In this document: in pieces, positions 5,120 to 12,531 of the stretch
Layout of the letters: each line of letters begins with the position of its first letter
How positions within the stretch are numbered: the first letter of the stretch is position 1
The notes under the pieces: model-generated
Seen by the model: only the letters and a program-made list of their open reading frames with translations
Told to the model about the DNA's origin: nothing
Database searches by the model: none
Position numbers and translations under genes: made by a program
IMG/VR virus record: IMGVR_UViG_3300020220_000378
Span: 1 to 22,334 of that record
DNA: 22,334 nucleotides
Direction: 5' to 3' (one strand)
DNA from: a virus

Positions 5120-5409
5120 AACAGGTCAGCATCAGTGGCATCAGCCACGCTTTGCGAAGCACTGCCAGGATCCACCCAGTCACGCGGCGGTTGAGCAACG
5201 GCGCTGATGTAGTTCAACCCCTTGCTGCTGGTCTTCTTCCAGCCGCTGATTGGCACCTGGACGCTGCCATACTGGTCCGGGCTCTGGCTCATGATGTACC
5301 GGCAGAGGGCATCGACCTCCTCCACCTTGATGTTCATCATCCCGCTGAAGTCAACCTTGCTCTCGGGCTTCGTTGACTTAAAGATGCTCAGGTTCAGCTT
5401 GAAGCTCAT
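5116..5409 (-). CDS. DUF736-like protein with SSB-style acidic tail (97 aa)
   Basis: 97 residues. Residues 5-13 (LNLSIFKST) and 56-69 (GWKKTSSKGLNYIS) resemble DUF736-type small proteins, in which a WKKTS..G..YLS strand pair is typical. The extreme C-terminus (ADATDADLF) is acidic and ends in an aromatic residue, as in single-stranded DNA-binding proteins whose tail recruits partners. Placed next to recT- and recE-like genes, a ssDNA-binding or recombination accessory role is plausible but inferred. The start overlaps the HTH gene by four bases; the stop overlaps the convergent NblA-like gene by four. Confidence 0.6.
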   Translation of the reverse strand: MSFKLNLSIFKSTKPESKVDFSGMMNIKVEEVDALCRYIMSQSPDQYGSVQVPISGWKKTSSKGLNYISAVAQPPRDWVDPGSASQSVADATDADLF

Positions 5410-5597
5410 TGGTCCTCGTTGGTAATGGTGTTGGCCTGTTCGTATTGCTCTACCCCGGCCAATGGGTAGAGCACAAAACCCGGCGTGCGGAAATATGCTG
5501 GGCCCTTGCCAGCCTTACGCCAGCGCATCAGGGTGTCGCGGTGGACTCCCCAACGCTCAGCAAGTTGATTAGCGGTCAGATACTCAGAAGAGTTCAT
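5406..5597 (-). CDS. Excisionase/MerR-like helix-turn-helix protein (63 aa)
   Basis: 63 residues with a winged-helix HTH of the excisionase/MerR type: YLTANQLAERWGVHRDTLMRWRKAGKGPAYF, followed by a wing (FVLYPLAGVEQYEQ). Proteins of this length and pattern act as Xis/Cox-like DNA-bending factors or small transcription regulators. It overlaps the recT-like gene by 14 bases and the next gene by four, so it is expressed with the recombination cassette. No integrase is in the window, so Xis function cannot be assigned; regulation of the early operon is equally possible. Confidence 0.75.
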   Translation of the reverse strand: MNSSEYLTANQLAERWGVHRDTLMRWRKAGKGPAYFRTPGFVLYPLAGVEQYEQANTITNEDQ

Positions 5598-6264
5598 CGC
5601 TCTCGGTCTGTGGCTCGAACTGTGCAGACGGGGCAGGCTGAGCGATCGCGGCGTTCAAATCCGCGACGCTGGCCGCTGGTTGCTCACTCACGTTCACCGA
5701 TTCGATGTCGACCACCTCTTCCTGGCTTTGGATGCCCACCAGCAAATCAGGGACATACAGACGCCCGAACATCGCAGCTGCCCTGTACCTCAGCATTAAC
5801 TCCGGCATGGTGCGCCACTTGCTGCCCTGTTTGGTCGACCAGCCTTCAGCCTTGGCCATCGCCATGGTCACAGCTGGTCCGGTAACGGTCTTGCCGGTGG
5901 CCTTCTCCACTGCTGAGCACCGGCAGGCCATCTCCTCGCCTTTGCCTGCCAGTTCGTACTGCAATGGCTCAAAGCGGCCGCAGCCATTGATCAGCGCAAT
6001 GATGAATTGGCTGCTCCAGCTCGGGCGCCCGTGGATGATGTGCAGGTTCTGCATCACCTGAAAGATCCCCATGCCCATCCGGTTGGCGATCTCAAGCGCC
6101 ACCAGGCAGTTGGCAAATCCCTGCTGCCCTTGAAACTGAGGCGGAATCAACGTACTGCCGGCCAATGCCTTAGCGATGCGCTGAGCGTCCTCGAAGGCGG
6201 CGATGCCGCTGAACACTGAACCTGTTGCTGGTGCTGTTGTGAGTGCTGTTGATTGGTCCATCAA
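5584..6264 (-). CDS. RecT-like single-strand annealing protein
   Basis: 226 residues. The core (about 45-190) has a pattern I associate with RecT-family phage recombinases: GFANCLVALEIANRMGM, LHIIHGRPSWSSQF, then KWRTMPELMLRYRAA and GRLYVPDLLVGIQSQEEVVD. Such proteins coat single strands and anneal complementary ends. The identification rests on this pattern and on position directly after a RecE-like exonuclease (four-base overlap), the usual pairing. The C-terminal 35 residues are a Pro/Ala/Gln linker ending in an acidic ESDELF tip, again SSB-like. The role would be recombination-dependent replication and concatemer formation. Confidence 0.65.
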   Translation of the reverse strand: MMDQSTALTTAPATGSVFSGIAAFEDAQRIAKALAGSTLIPPQFQGQQGFANCLVALEIANRMGMGIFQVMQNLHIIHGRPSWSSQFIIALINGCGRFEPLQYELAGKGEEMACRCSAVEKATGKTVTGPAVTMAMAKAEGWSTKQGSKWRTMPELMLRYRAAAMFGRLYVPDLLVGIQSQEEVVDIESVNVSEQPAASVADLNAAIAQPAPSAQFEPQTESDELF

Positions 6265-7100
6265 TAGGTCTCGATTTCAGTTGGTGCCTGCTGCTGGTTG
6301 CTGTTGCCAGTCATCCATGCCGGCAGGCTGATCATTTCGATTTGATCGCTGTAGCTCGGCCACGCGCCAGCGGTCTTGCATTCCGCCAGCTTGATCAGGT
6401 CGCGCATGGTCTGCTGCTGACCGCGCTCGATCATCTGTTCATCTGCTGCATAGACCGCCACCGCGTAAGGCGGCTTCTTCTCCACAGCGATGAAGATGAA
6501 CTGCGTCGGCCTGGTGCCCGTCGCGTGCTGTAACCCATCGAGATACCAGCTCGCCTGACAGTGGTAGCGCCAAGAGCTGATTGACTTGCGGAAGCCTGAT
6601 GGGCTCGCGTCTTCGGTGGTCTTCAAATCGACCACGATCGTGCCGTCATCCGTCAGCCAATCCGGCCGGCACTTGCACTCCAAGCCAGTGGTGGCATCAG
6701 TCCACATGTGCGTGGTCTCAGCCTTGCCCGGCAGTCCCAGCAGCATCGCGGCAGCGGGATGGCTCAGGATCGCTCTGCCCATGTGCATCACATGATCAGC
6801 CTCATCCCGGCTCAGCATTGTTTTGCCCACGGCATCAGCCTCGAATGCGGCCCATGTCTCCTTACCGGCCTTGGTACGCCGGTCGATGCCATCAGGTGCC
6901 ACCGCATAGTCGCGGTCCCACTTGTCCAGCTCCAGCACATGGGTATGGAGCGCGCTGCCTAGCCGCATTGCGGGCGTCGGCTCAAGAATGATGCGCTTCG
7001 GGTCAATAAACCGCGCCCAGTAGTGCAGCGGTGAGCGGGCGATCAGGTCGAGGTGGCTTTTGCTGATCGCTGGGTGCGCGTGATAGTCGGCGTTCTCCAT
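6261..7100 (-). CDS. RecE-like 5'-3' exonuclease, PD-(D/E)xK family
   Basis: 279 residues. Motifs in order: LGSALHTHVLE (48-57, the G..LH...L motif of RecB/lambda-exo-type nucleases), E129 in KAETT, D147 in CRPDWL, D158-L-K160 in VVDLKTTEDAS, and Q182-ASWY186 (the QxxY motif). These are the catalytic elements of the RecE/exonuclease VIII C-terminal domain (DUF3799-type), which resects dsDNA ends to expose 3' tails. At 279 residues it is the nuclease domain alone, as in most phage forms. First gene of the - strand recombination operon, sharing its promoter region with the divergent helicase. Confidence 0.85.
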   Translation of the reverse strand: MENADYHAHPAISKSHLDLIARSPLHYWARFIDPKRIILEPTPAMRLGSALHTHVLELDKWDRDYAVAPDGIDRRTKAGKETWAAFEADAVGKTMLSRDEADHVMHMGRAILSHPAAAMLLGLPGKAETTHMWTDATTGLECKCRPDWLTDDGTIVVDLKTTEDASPSGFRKSISSWRYHCQASWYLDGLQHATGTRPTQFIFIAVEKKPPYAVAVYAADEQMIERGQQQTMRDLIKLAECKTAGAWPSYSDQIEMISLPAWMTGNSNQQQAPTEIETY

Positions 7101-7153
7101 GGGTTGTTGCGACTTGCCGTAGCCTATAGCCTGATGCCATCAGATGCAACCCT
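7101..7153. promoter_or_regulatory. Divergent promoter/operator region with a 13-nt palindrome
   Basis: Only 53 bases separate the ATG of the recE-like gene (-) from that of the helicase (+). Within them CTGATG-C-CATCAG (7131-7143) is a perfect 6-bp inverted repeat about one base. A TATAG core at 7125-7129 is palindromic enough to supply a -10 in either direction. A TTGCAT lies about 15 bases from it on the - strand. Such a compact region is likely the early control point, with the palindrome as operator for a dimeric regulator; the sites are seen, the role is inferred. Confidence 0.5.
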
Positions 7154-8530
7154 ATGCAGCTCCGCGGTTATCAGCAGCAGGCCATCGATGATCTCCGCAA
7201 TGCCTACCGCGCTGGTAGCCGTGCCCCATTGCTATGCCTACCAACCGGCGGCGGCAAGACCATCATCTTCTCCGCCATCGCTCAGTCAGCAGTCGCGCGT
7301 GGCCGCAACGTGTTGATCCTGGTGCATCGGCGCGAGTTGCTTCATCAGGCCAGCCGCAAGCTCACCGCGATCAGCGTTGACCACGGCCTCATCGCTGCTG
7401 GTATTCCAACCAGTTGCCAACCAGTTCAGGTGGCCTCAGTGCAAACCCTTGTGCGCAGGCTCCTAACAATGACCTGGCAGCCGTCGCTGATCATCATCGA
7501 TGAAGCCCATCACGCCGCCGCTGGCTCATGGGATCGCGTGCTCCGCCACTGGCCTGATGCCTACCGCCTGGGCGTCACCGCCACACCATGCCGCCTCGAT
7601 GGCCGCGGCCTAGCGCAGGCTTTCGATCACCTTGTGCTCGGTCCATCCGTCGCCAGCCTGATCAATGCCGCCTACCTCACCGGCGCTCGCATTTACGCCC
7701 CGCCGCAGGTCGCCGACCTATCAGGCATCCGCAAGCGTGCTGGTGATTACGCCGCCGACCAGGCCGCTGATGCCATGAACCGCCCTACGGTGACCGGCGA
7801 TGCGATCGCTCATTACCAGCGCCTGGCAGCAGGTCAGCAGGCCATCGCGTTCTGCTGCTCCATCGATCATGCCAATTCCGTCTGCTCAGCATTCACCGCA
7901 GCCGGCATCCACGCCGCCACCCTGCTGGGCAACACCCCAAATCGCGATCAGGTCGTTGCAGCATTTGCCGCCGGTCAAGTGCAGATCCTGGTGACCGTCG
8001 ACGTGGTGAGTGAAGGCTTCGACATCCCCGCCGCATCCTGCGCCATCCTTCTACGCCCCACGCAATCGCTCGGCCTATATCTCCAGCAGATCGGTCGCGT
8101 ATTGCGCCCTGCACCAGGCAAGTCTCAGGCGCTGATTCTCGATCACGTTGGCAACGTCACCCGCCACGGATTCCCAGACGATCCACGTCACTGGTCACTC
8201 GCTGATGGTGCCAGGCGTGGCAGCCGCGGGAGCGCAGCGCCATCAGTGCGCACATGCCCAAGCTGTTACGCAGCCTTTAAGCCGGCGCCTGTGTGCCCAG
8301 TGTGTGGCCATCAGCAGCCCGCATCACCAGCACGCAAGCTCCGCCAGGTCGATGGTGAACTGCAGGAGCTGCATCGCGAATCAGTGCGGCAGCGAATTGC
8401 CGAACGCCATACCAAGCGCCGCGAACAGCAAGCAGCTCGCACCCTCCCGGATCTGCTCGCCCTAGCGCATCGCCGCGGCTACTCTCCAGGCTGGGCATAC
8501 CGGCTCTGGCATTCTCGTGGCCAACGATGA
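7154..8530 (+). CDS. SF2 DEAH helicase with C-terminal zinc ribbon
   Basis: 458 residues. All key SF2 motifs are present: a Q-like start (LRGYQQQA), Walker A PTGGGKT (30-36), DEAH (116-119), VTATP (141-145), VSEGFDIP (285-292) and QIGRVLRP (312-319). This is the ResIII/SSL2-type group common in phages, which unwinds or remodels DNA using ATP. A CxxC...CxxC zinc ribbon (C368, C371, C381, C384) and a basic tail follow. The start lacks a clear Shine-Dalgarno but sits right after the divergent promoter. The gene is markedly C-rich on the coding strand. It overlaps the nuclease gene downstream by 14 bases, suggesting a coupled helicase-nuclease pair. Confidence 0.92.
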   Translation: MQLRGYQQQAIDDLRNAYRAGSRAPLLCLPTGGGKTIIFSAIAQSAVARGRNVLILVHRRELLHQASRKLTAISVDHGLIAAGIPTSCQPVQVASVQTLVRRLLTMTWQPSLIIIDEAHHAAAGSWDRVLRHWPDAYRLGVTATPCRLDGRGLAQAFDHLVLGPSVASLINAAYLTGARIYAPPQVADLSGIRKRAGDYAADQAADAMNRPTVTGDAIAHYQRLAAGQQAIAFCCSIDHANSVCSAFTAAGIHAATLLGNTPNRDQVVAAFAAGQVQILVTVDVVSEGFDIPAASCAILLRPTQSLGLYLQQIGRVLRPAPGKSQALILDHVGNVTRHGFPDDPRHWSLADGARRGSRGSAAPSVRTCPSCYAAFKPAPVCPVCGHQQPASPARKLRQVDGELQELHRESVRQRIAERHTKRREQQAARTLPDLLALAHRRGYSPGWAYRLWHSRGQR

Positions 8531-8879
8531 GACCACCATCCAGCAGCACATCCGCCTAGCACTTGGCACACGATCCGACCTGCGCCTCTTCCGCAACAAC
8601 ACTGGCACTCTCCCAGACCCACGCACTGGCCGCCCCGTTCAGTTCGGCTTAGCCCGTGGTTCCGCTGATCTCATCGGCCTACGCACCGTCACCATCACGC
8701 CCGAGATGGTCGGCCAACAGGTCGCGGTCTTCACCAGCATCGAAGTCAAGACCCCAACAGGTCGCGCCACACCAGAACAGCAGAACTGGCTCCACATGGT
8801 TCGACGCGCTGGTGGTATCGCTGGGGTTGCGCGAAGCGTCGACGATGCGGTCAGGATCGTGGCTGATGGCAACAGTTAG
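8517..8879 (+). CDS. VRR-NUC domain nuclease
   Basis: 120 residues from GTG at 8517, inside the 3' end of the helicase gene. The sequence carries the VRR-NUC signature: LRLFRNNTG, then GSADLIGL (Asp of the PD-like motif), then IEVKTPTGRATPEQQNWL (E-x-K), ending with AGGIAGVARSVDDAVRIV. These are stand-alone PD-(D/E)xK nucleases found beside phage helicases and thought to cut branched or flapped DNA. Length is normal for the family. Its last 29 bases overlap the convergent nuclease gene. Confidence 0.9.
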   Translation: MANDETTIQQHIRLALGTRSDLRLFRNNTGTLPDPRTGRPVQFGLARGSADLIGLRTVTITPEMVGQQVAVFTSIEVKTPTGRATPEQQNWLHMVRRAGGIAGVARSVDDAVRIVADGNS

Positions 8880-9603
8880 AGCACAAGACCCGCCACTGAT
8901 GATTGCCATCAGTGAATTGGACTTTACGAAGTGATCCATCACCGGCGGCGACCAGAGCATTGCAACCGAAGCAGTATCGATCCCATTTGGTTCGACCCAA
9001 ATGCGGGAATTGCAGGGTTTCGGTTACCTGCTGAAGTCTTCTTTCTGCTATGCGTTGCTGCTGTGCTTGCCATTGACGTTGACGCTCGGCCGTTTCTGCT
9101 TCCCACTGGAGGCGCTTTTGTTCTCGCTCTTTGGCCTTCTGCACTCCTAGCCAATTCACAAAAGGATGCTCGCGACTGAAGCGAATCGAATCCTCGAACA
9201 TTTCAACCGAGAGACTTGAAGTGCCGCCAACGGTGCCGAGCACTAAAACAGATTTGCCTGTCAATTCAGCAAGGCGTTTAGGCTTCCAAAGCTCCTGCAC
9301 CAACATGTCTTGAAGATCTTTGGCTTTAATGTTTTCGCAGCTGACCTCGCCAGCAAAACGATCGCCGTGCTGTCTAGTAATGCCAAGCAAATCACGCAGC
9401 GAATAAAGGAAATCTTGAGGTTTTGCCTCAACCCATAGCGGTAGCTTGAGTGCAGGAGATGATGATTTGATTGTGAAATCAGGCAGATAGCGAAGAGATT
9501 GTCCGCTTTGCAGCGTTACTGGACGTTCGTAATCCCAGTCAACTTGGTGGTGGTCAAGCTCCTTGGCGACTAAAACCTCAAGATGTGAACGGAACGCAGG
9601 CAT
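8851..9603 (-). CDS. PD-(D/E)xK nuclease with C-terminal zinc finger, inserted on the opposite strand
   Basis: 250 residues. N-terminal domain: E9 (SHLEVLVAKEL), D42 in YLPDF, and E59-A-K61 in LWVEAKPQ, a complete D-x16-ExK nuclease core of the type seen in Hjc/TnsA-like enzymes. Residues about 150-190 are a long Arg/Gln/Glu coiled region; the end has C211-x2-C214 and C241-x2-C244, a zinc-binding pair. Unlike its neighbours it is on the - strand and visibly lower in G+C, which marks it as an inserted 'moron'. Its target is unknown; recombination, host DNA attack, homing or defence roles are all possible. It overlaps the VRR-NUC gene tail by 29 bases. Confidence 0.75.
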   Translation of the reverse strand: MPAFRSHLEVLVAKELDHHQVDWDYERPVTLQSGQSLRYLPDFTIKSSSPALKLPLWVEAKPQDFLYSLRDLLGITRQHGDRFAGEVSCENIKAKDLQDMLVQELWKPKRLAELTGKSVLVLGTVGGTSSLSVEMFEDSIRFSREHPFVNWLGVQKAKEREQKRLQWEAETAERQRQWQAQQQRIAERRLQQVTETLQFPHLGRTKWDRYCFGCNALVAAGDGSLRKVQFTDGNHQWRVLCSNCCHQPRS

Positions 9604-9661
9604 CAGTTGCCAGACTGCAAATCGACGCTAGGCTAGCCCCAGCGATCTCCCAGCGCAACCA

Positions 9662-9817
9662 ATGCAGCAACAGCGCCAGCAGCGCCGCACCATCACGATC
9701 GATCTACCGCCCGAGCAGATCGCTTGGCTTGATCAGCAAGCCAATCCCGTGATGTCTCGATCTGCATTCGTTCGTCACTTGATCGCTCAAGCAATGCAAC
9801 AGCAGGCTTCGCGCTGA
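9662..9817 (+). CDS. Ribbon-helix-helix (CopG/Arc-type) DNA-binding protein (51 aa)
   Basis: 51 residues from ATG at 9662; its TGA shares one base with the primase ATG (TGATG), so the two are coupled. After a Gln/Arg-rich arm, RRTITIDLP is the DNA-contacting beta strand. PEQIAWLDQQA and SRSAFVRHLIAQAM are the two helices of the RHH_1 fold. Such proteins bind short repeated sites as dimers of dimers and commonly repress their own operon or control plasmid or phage replication. The repeat cluster downstream of the primase gene is a possible target. The 58-bp region upstream is divergent with the nuclease gene; no TGTAAC heptamer is seen there. Confidence 0.8.
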   Translation: MQQQRQQRRTITIDLPPEQIAWLDQQANPVMSRSAFVRHLIAQAMQQQASR

Positions 9818-12321
9818 TGACCCGCATCACAGATCTTGCGCACGGCCAATGGTCCTCGATCCTTGGCGCCCTTGCTGGCCTATCTACTGACCAGCTCACT
9901 GACAAGCATCAACCCTGCCCGCTCTGCGGCGGCAAAGATCGCTATCGCTTTGATGATCAGGACGGCACCGGCTCCTGGTTCTGCAATCAATGCGGCGGCC
10001 CCTCTCAGTCCGGTGGCGCTGGTTCTGGCATGGACCTGCTCATGCGCCGCACCGGCTGGTCGTTCGCTGAAGCCGCTAAGCGCGTCGAGCAGCACCTCGG
10101 CATCACACCGCAGCGCCCCGATCCGCCCACTAAAGGCGCCGAGACCGTCTGGCGTTACAGCTCCGATTTCCTGGTCTGCCGTTTCCCTGGCAAGAAGATC
10201 CGCCCCCTTTGGTGGTCTGACAGCCGCTGGGAATGGAAGGCGCCACCAGCACCTCGCCCGCTTCTCAACCTCGACCAACTGCGCTCACGCACCGGCACCG
10301 TGCTGATCGTTGAAGGCGAAAAGACCGCCGACGCCGCAGCCAAGCTCTACCCCAAGGCCATCGTCACAACCTGGCCATCGGGCTGCAAAGCCATCGACAA
10401 GGCTGACTGGTCACCGCTCAGCGGCCGCCGCATCATCCTTTGGCCTGATGCAGATGCCGTAGGTCAGCAGGCGATGGATCGGCTCGCCCAGCTGCTGCTC
10501 CGCCTGCCCGTTGATCGCGTGCAGATGGTCGCCCCACCAGCTGATGTGCCCGAGGGTTGGGATCTCGCTGATGCCACTTGGACGCCAGAAGATGCCGCGG
10601 CCTACATCAAAACCAACATCTCTGCCCCCGTAGGGCTCGACGCAACCACACCCGAGCTGCCGGCCGCCGTCGAGTCCGATCCTGAGCCCGAGTTACCTGA
10701 GCTCGATCCCGGCGCTCACTTCACACCACTCGGTTTCGACGGCGATGCCTACTACTACCAGCCGCACAGCACCGGCCAAGTCATGCGCCTGTCACGCTCG
10801 GCGCATACCTCTACCAACCTGGTCGCTCTCGCGCCCCTCGAATACTGGCAGCAGCTCGCACCCGGCCAGCGCAGCCCCGTTGATTGGACGCTCGCAGCCT
10901 CGACTCTGTTTGCAATCTGCGCTGATCTCGGTGTCTACAACCCCGATGTGATCCGCGGCCGCGGCGCATGGTGGGACAACTTTCGCCCCGTGCTGCACCT
11001 GGGCGATCGCATCATCGCGGAAGGCAAGATTCACCCCGCCCTCAAGCCATTCGACAGCCGCTATCTCTACCAGCGCATGTCGCCTCTCAATGGTCCCGGC
11101 AATGCGAGGCCATTGACCGACGCCGAGGCCATCGTGATTTGCGAGCTGGCCGAACGCTTCCACTGGGAAGTACCAGCCTCCGGGCTGCTCCTCGCCGGCT
11201 GGGTCACCCTTGCGCCTATTTGTGGCGCTCTTCGGTGGCGGCCCCACGCATGGCTCACCGCAGCAGCAGGATCCGGGAAGTCCGCAATTCTCGACCGCTA
11301 TGTCGCGCCACTACTTGCCGACATGGGGCTGATCGTGGCCGGTGCCACCACTGAAGCCGCCCTTCGCCAAACCCTCCGCTCTGATGCCCTGCCCGTTGTC
11401 TTCGACGAGGCCGAATCAAACGAAAAGTCTGATCAGGTGCGGATGCAAAACATCCTCTCCCTGGCGCGTGTTGCGTCCAGTGAGTCTCACGCCACCTTGC
11501 TCAAGGGCTCACCAGCTGGTGATGTCACCCGCTTCAACATCCGCTCAATGTTCCTGATGTCATCCATTGCCACTGCCCTCAAGCAAGGCGCCGATCGTTC
11601 ACGCTTTGCTCAACTCACCCTGCGCTCACCCACAGAGCTGCCCAAGGAGCAACGCCTGGCCCACTGGGAGGCCCTCGACCGCGACTTAGACCGCTGCATC
11701 ACGCCCGAGGTAGCACTGCGTCTTATCGCGCGCACCATCTCCCTGATCCCCACAATCCGCCAATCAGTCCGCGTCTTCAGCCGCGTGGCAGCAGAACGCT
11801 TTGATTCTCAGCGCCTAGGTGATCAATACGGCACCCTCCTGGCCGGTGCATGGTCGCTCATGTCCAGCGAAGTGCCCACCACCGAACAGGCGCGGCAGCT
11901 GATCGATCAGAACGATTGGGAGCCCTACAGCCAGTCCACTGAGGTGCCTGATGAGCGGCGCTGCATTCAACGCATCCTGCAGCACCAGGTGCGCGTCGAA
12001 ACCGACCAGAAGACCTGCACCCGCACTCTGGGCGAATTGGTCGAGATCGTCAGCCATCAGGGCGTCGACATGGATGTGAGCACCCGCCAAGCGCAGGAGA
12101 ACCTTGGCCGCCATGGACTGCGCGTCGATTTGGAGGCTGGCCAGCTGTTCGTAAGCAACACAGCCGAGGCTTTGGCCACCATCCTGCGTGACACACCTTG
12201 GTCGCACAGCTGGGCCACCGTGCTCAGCCGACTGCCCGGAGCAGCGAAAGCCGGCGCTACCCGTTTCAGGGGTGCAGGCGCCATTTCCAGGGCTATAGCG
12301 TTACGGATTGGCGAGCTGTAA
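9817..12321 (+). CDS. Replicative primase-helicase (zinc-binding primase, Toprim, P-loop ATPase)
   Basis: 834 residues. N-terminus: zinc-binding primase finger C34-x2-C37...C56-x2-C59 (CPLCGGKDRYR...WFCNQCG). Residues 160-225: Toprim fold with E166 (LIVEGE) and D211-A-D213 (WPDAD), catalysing RNA primer synthesis. Residues about 300-610: DUF927-like ATPase with Walker A AAGSGKS (483-489) and Walker B LPVVFDEAE (D530, E531). The C-terminal about 130 residues are helical with a possible winged helix, a good candidate origin-recognition domain by analogy with P4 alpha protein. Its stop codon lies inside the first repeats of the origin-like cluster. The coding strand is strongly C-rich (10681-10740 has 24 C and 13 G). 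Confidence 0.92.
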   Translation: MTRITDLAHGQWSSILGALAGLSTDQLTDKHQPCPLCGGKDRYRFDDQDGTGSWFCNQCGGPSQSGGAGSGMDLLMRRTGWSFAEAAKRVEQHLGITPQRPDPPTKGAETVWRYSSDFLVCRFPGKKIRPLWWSDSRWEWKAPPAPRPLLNLDQLRSRTGTVLIVEGEKTADAAAKLYPKAIVTTWPSGCKAIDKADWSPLSGRRIILWPDADAVGQQAMDRLAQLLLRLPVDRVQMVAPPADVPEGWDLADATWTPEDAAAYIKTNISAPVGLDATTPELPAAVESDPEPELPELDPGAHFTPLGFDGDAYYYQPHSTGQVMRLSRSAHTSTNLVALAPLEYWQQLAPGQRSPVDWTLAASTLFAICADLGVYNPDVIRGRGAWWDNFRPVLHLGDRIIAEGKIHPALKPFDSRYLYQRMSPLNGPGNARPLTDAEAIVICELAERFHWEVPASGLLLAGWVTLAPICGALRWRPHAWLTAAAGSGKSAILDRYVAPLLADMGLIVAGATTEAALRQTLRSDALPVVFDEAESNEKSDQVRMQNILSLARVASSESHATLLKGSPAGDVTRFNIRSMFLMSSIATALKQGADRSRFAQLTLRSPTELPKEQRLAHWEALDRDLDRCITPEVALRLIARTISLIPTIRQSVRVFSRVAAERFDSQRLGDQYGTLLAGAWSLMSSEVPTTEQARQLIDQNDWEPYSQSTEVPDERRCIQRILQHQVRVETDQKTCTRTLGELVEIVSHQGVDMDVSTRQAQENLGRHGLRVDLEAGQLFVSNTAEALATILRDTPWSHSWATVLSRLPGAAKAGATRFRGAGAISRAIALRIGEL

Positions 12322-12368
12322 CGGCTTCTGTAACAGCTGAAAACCGTTGCGCCGCAAGCGATCTAGGC

Positions 12369-12393
12369 AAAGCGTAACGGTGTAACGCTTTTT
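12369..12393 (+). terminator. Possible intrinsic terminator after the primase gene
   Basis: AAAGCGT (12369-12375) pairs with ACGCTTT (12385-12391) around a 9-nt loop, and the T-run extends to 12393. The position, 48 bases after the primase stop, suits a terminator. The stem is only 7 bp and A/T-rich at the base, and the same bases are two of the TGTAAC heptamers, so the hairpin may simply reflect the repeats. Confidence 0.4.
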
Positions 12394-12515
12394 GGCGAAA
12401 ACATAGCCTCTCTCTCACACACACACAGAAAGGAGGAGACACCCTCTCAGACCCTCTCTCTAATATCTATCTTTTTAGAAATAGTTGTTACAACGTTACA
12501 GGGGCTTTTAAGTGC

Positions 12516-12531
12516 CTGCGCTGCAAGGGGT
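12516..12531 (+). repeat. 16-nt direct repeat, copy 1
   Basis: CTGCGCTGCAAGGGGT is identical to 13312-13327. A related, diverged pair lies at 12344-12369 and 13421-13448 (GTTGC..CGCAAG.GATCT.AGGCA in common). All four copies are in the two non-coding stretches flanking the gene at 12631-13305, none inside genes, which suggests protein-binding or recombination sites. Confidence 0.55.

Noticed and set aside
8894-8914. Perfect 8-bp inverted repeat CACTGATG/CATCAGTG near the end of two convergent genes
   Set aside because: It is within the nuclease coding sequence and no T-run follows on either strand; a bidirectional terminator is possible but not supported.
8984-9003. tRNA T-arm-like sequence (CATTTGG-TTCGAC-CCAAATG)
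   Set aside because: It has a 7-bp stem and a TTCGA loop, but no acceptor, D or anticodon arms can be built around it and it lies inside the coding sequence of the - strand nuclease.
12429-12438. Strong Shine-Dalgarno-like AAAGGAGGAG in the non-coding region
   Set aside because: No ATG, GTG or TTG follows at a usable distance; it is probably just part of the purine/pyrimidine-biased tract in the origin-like region.
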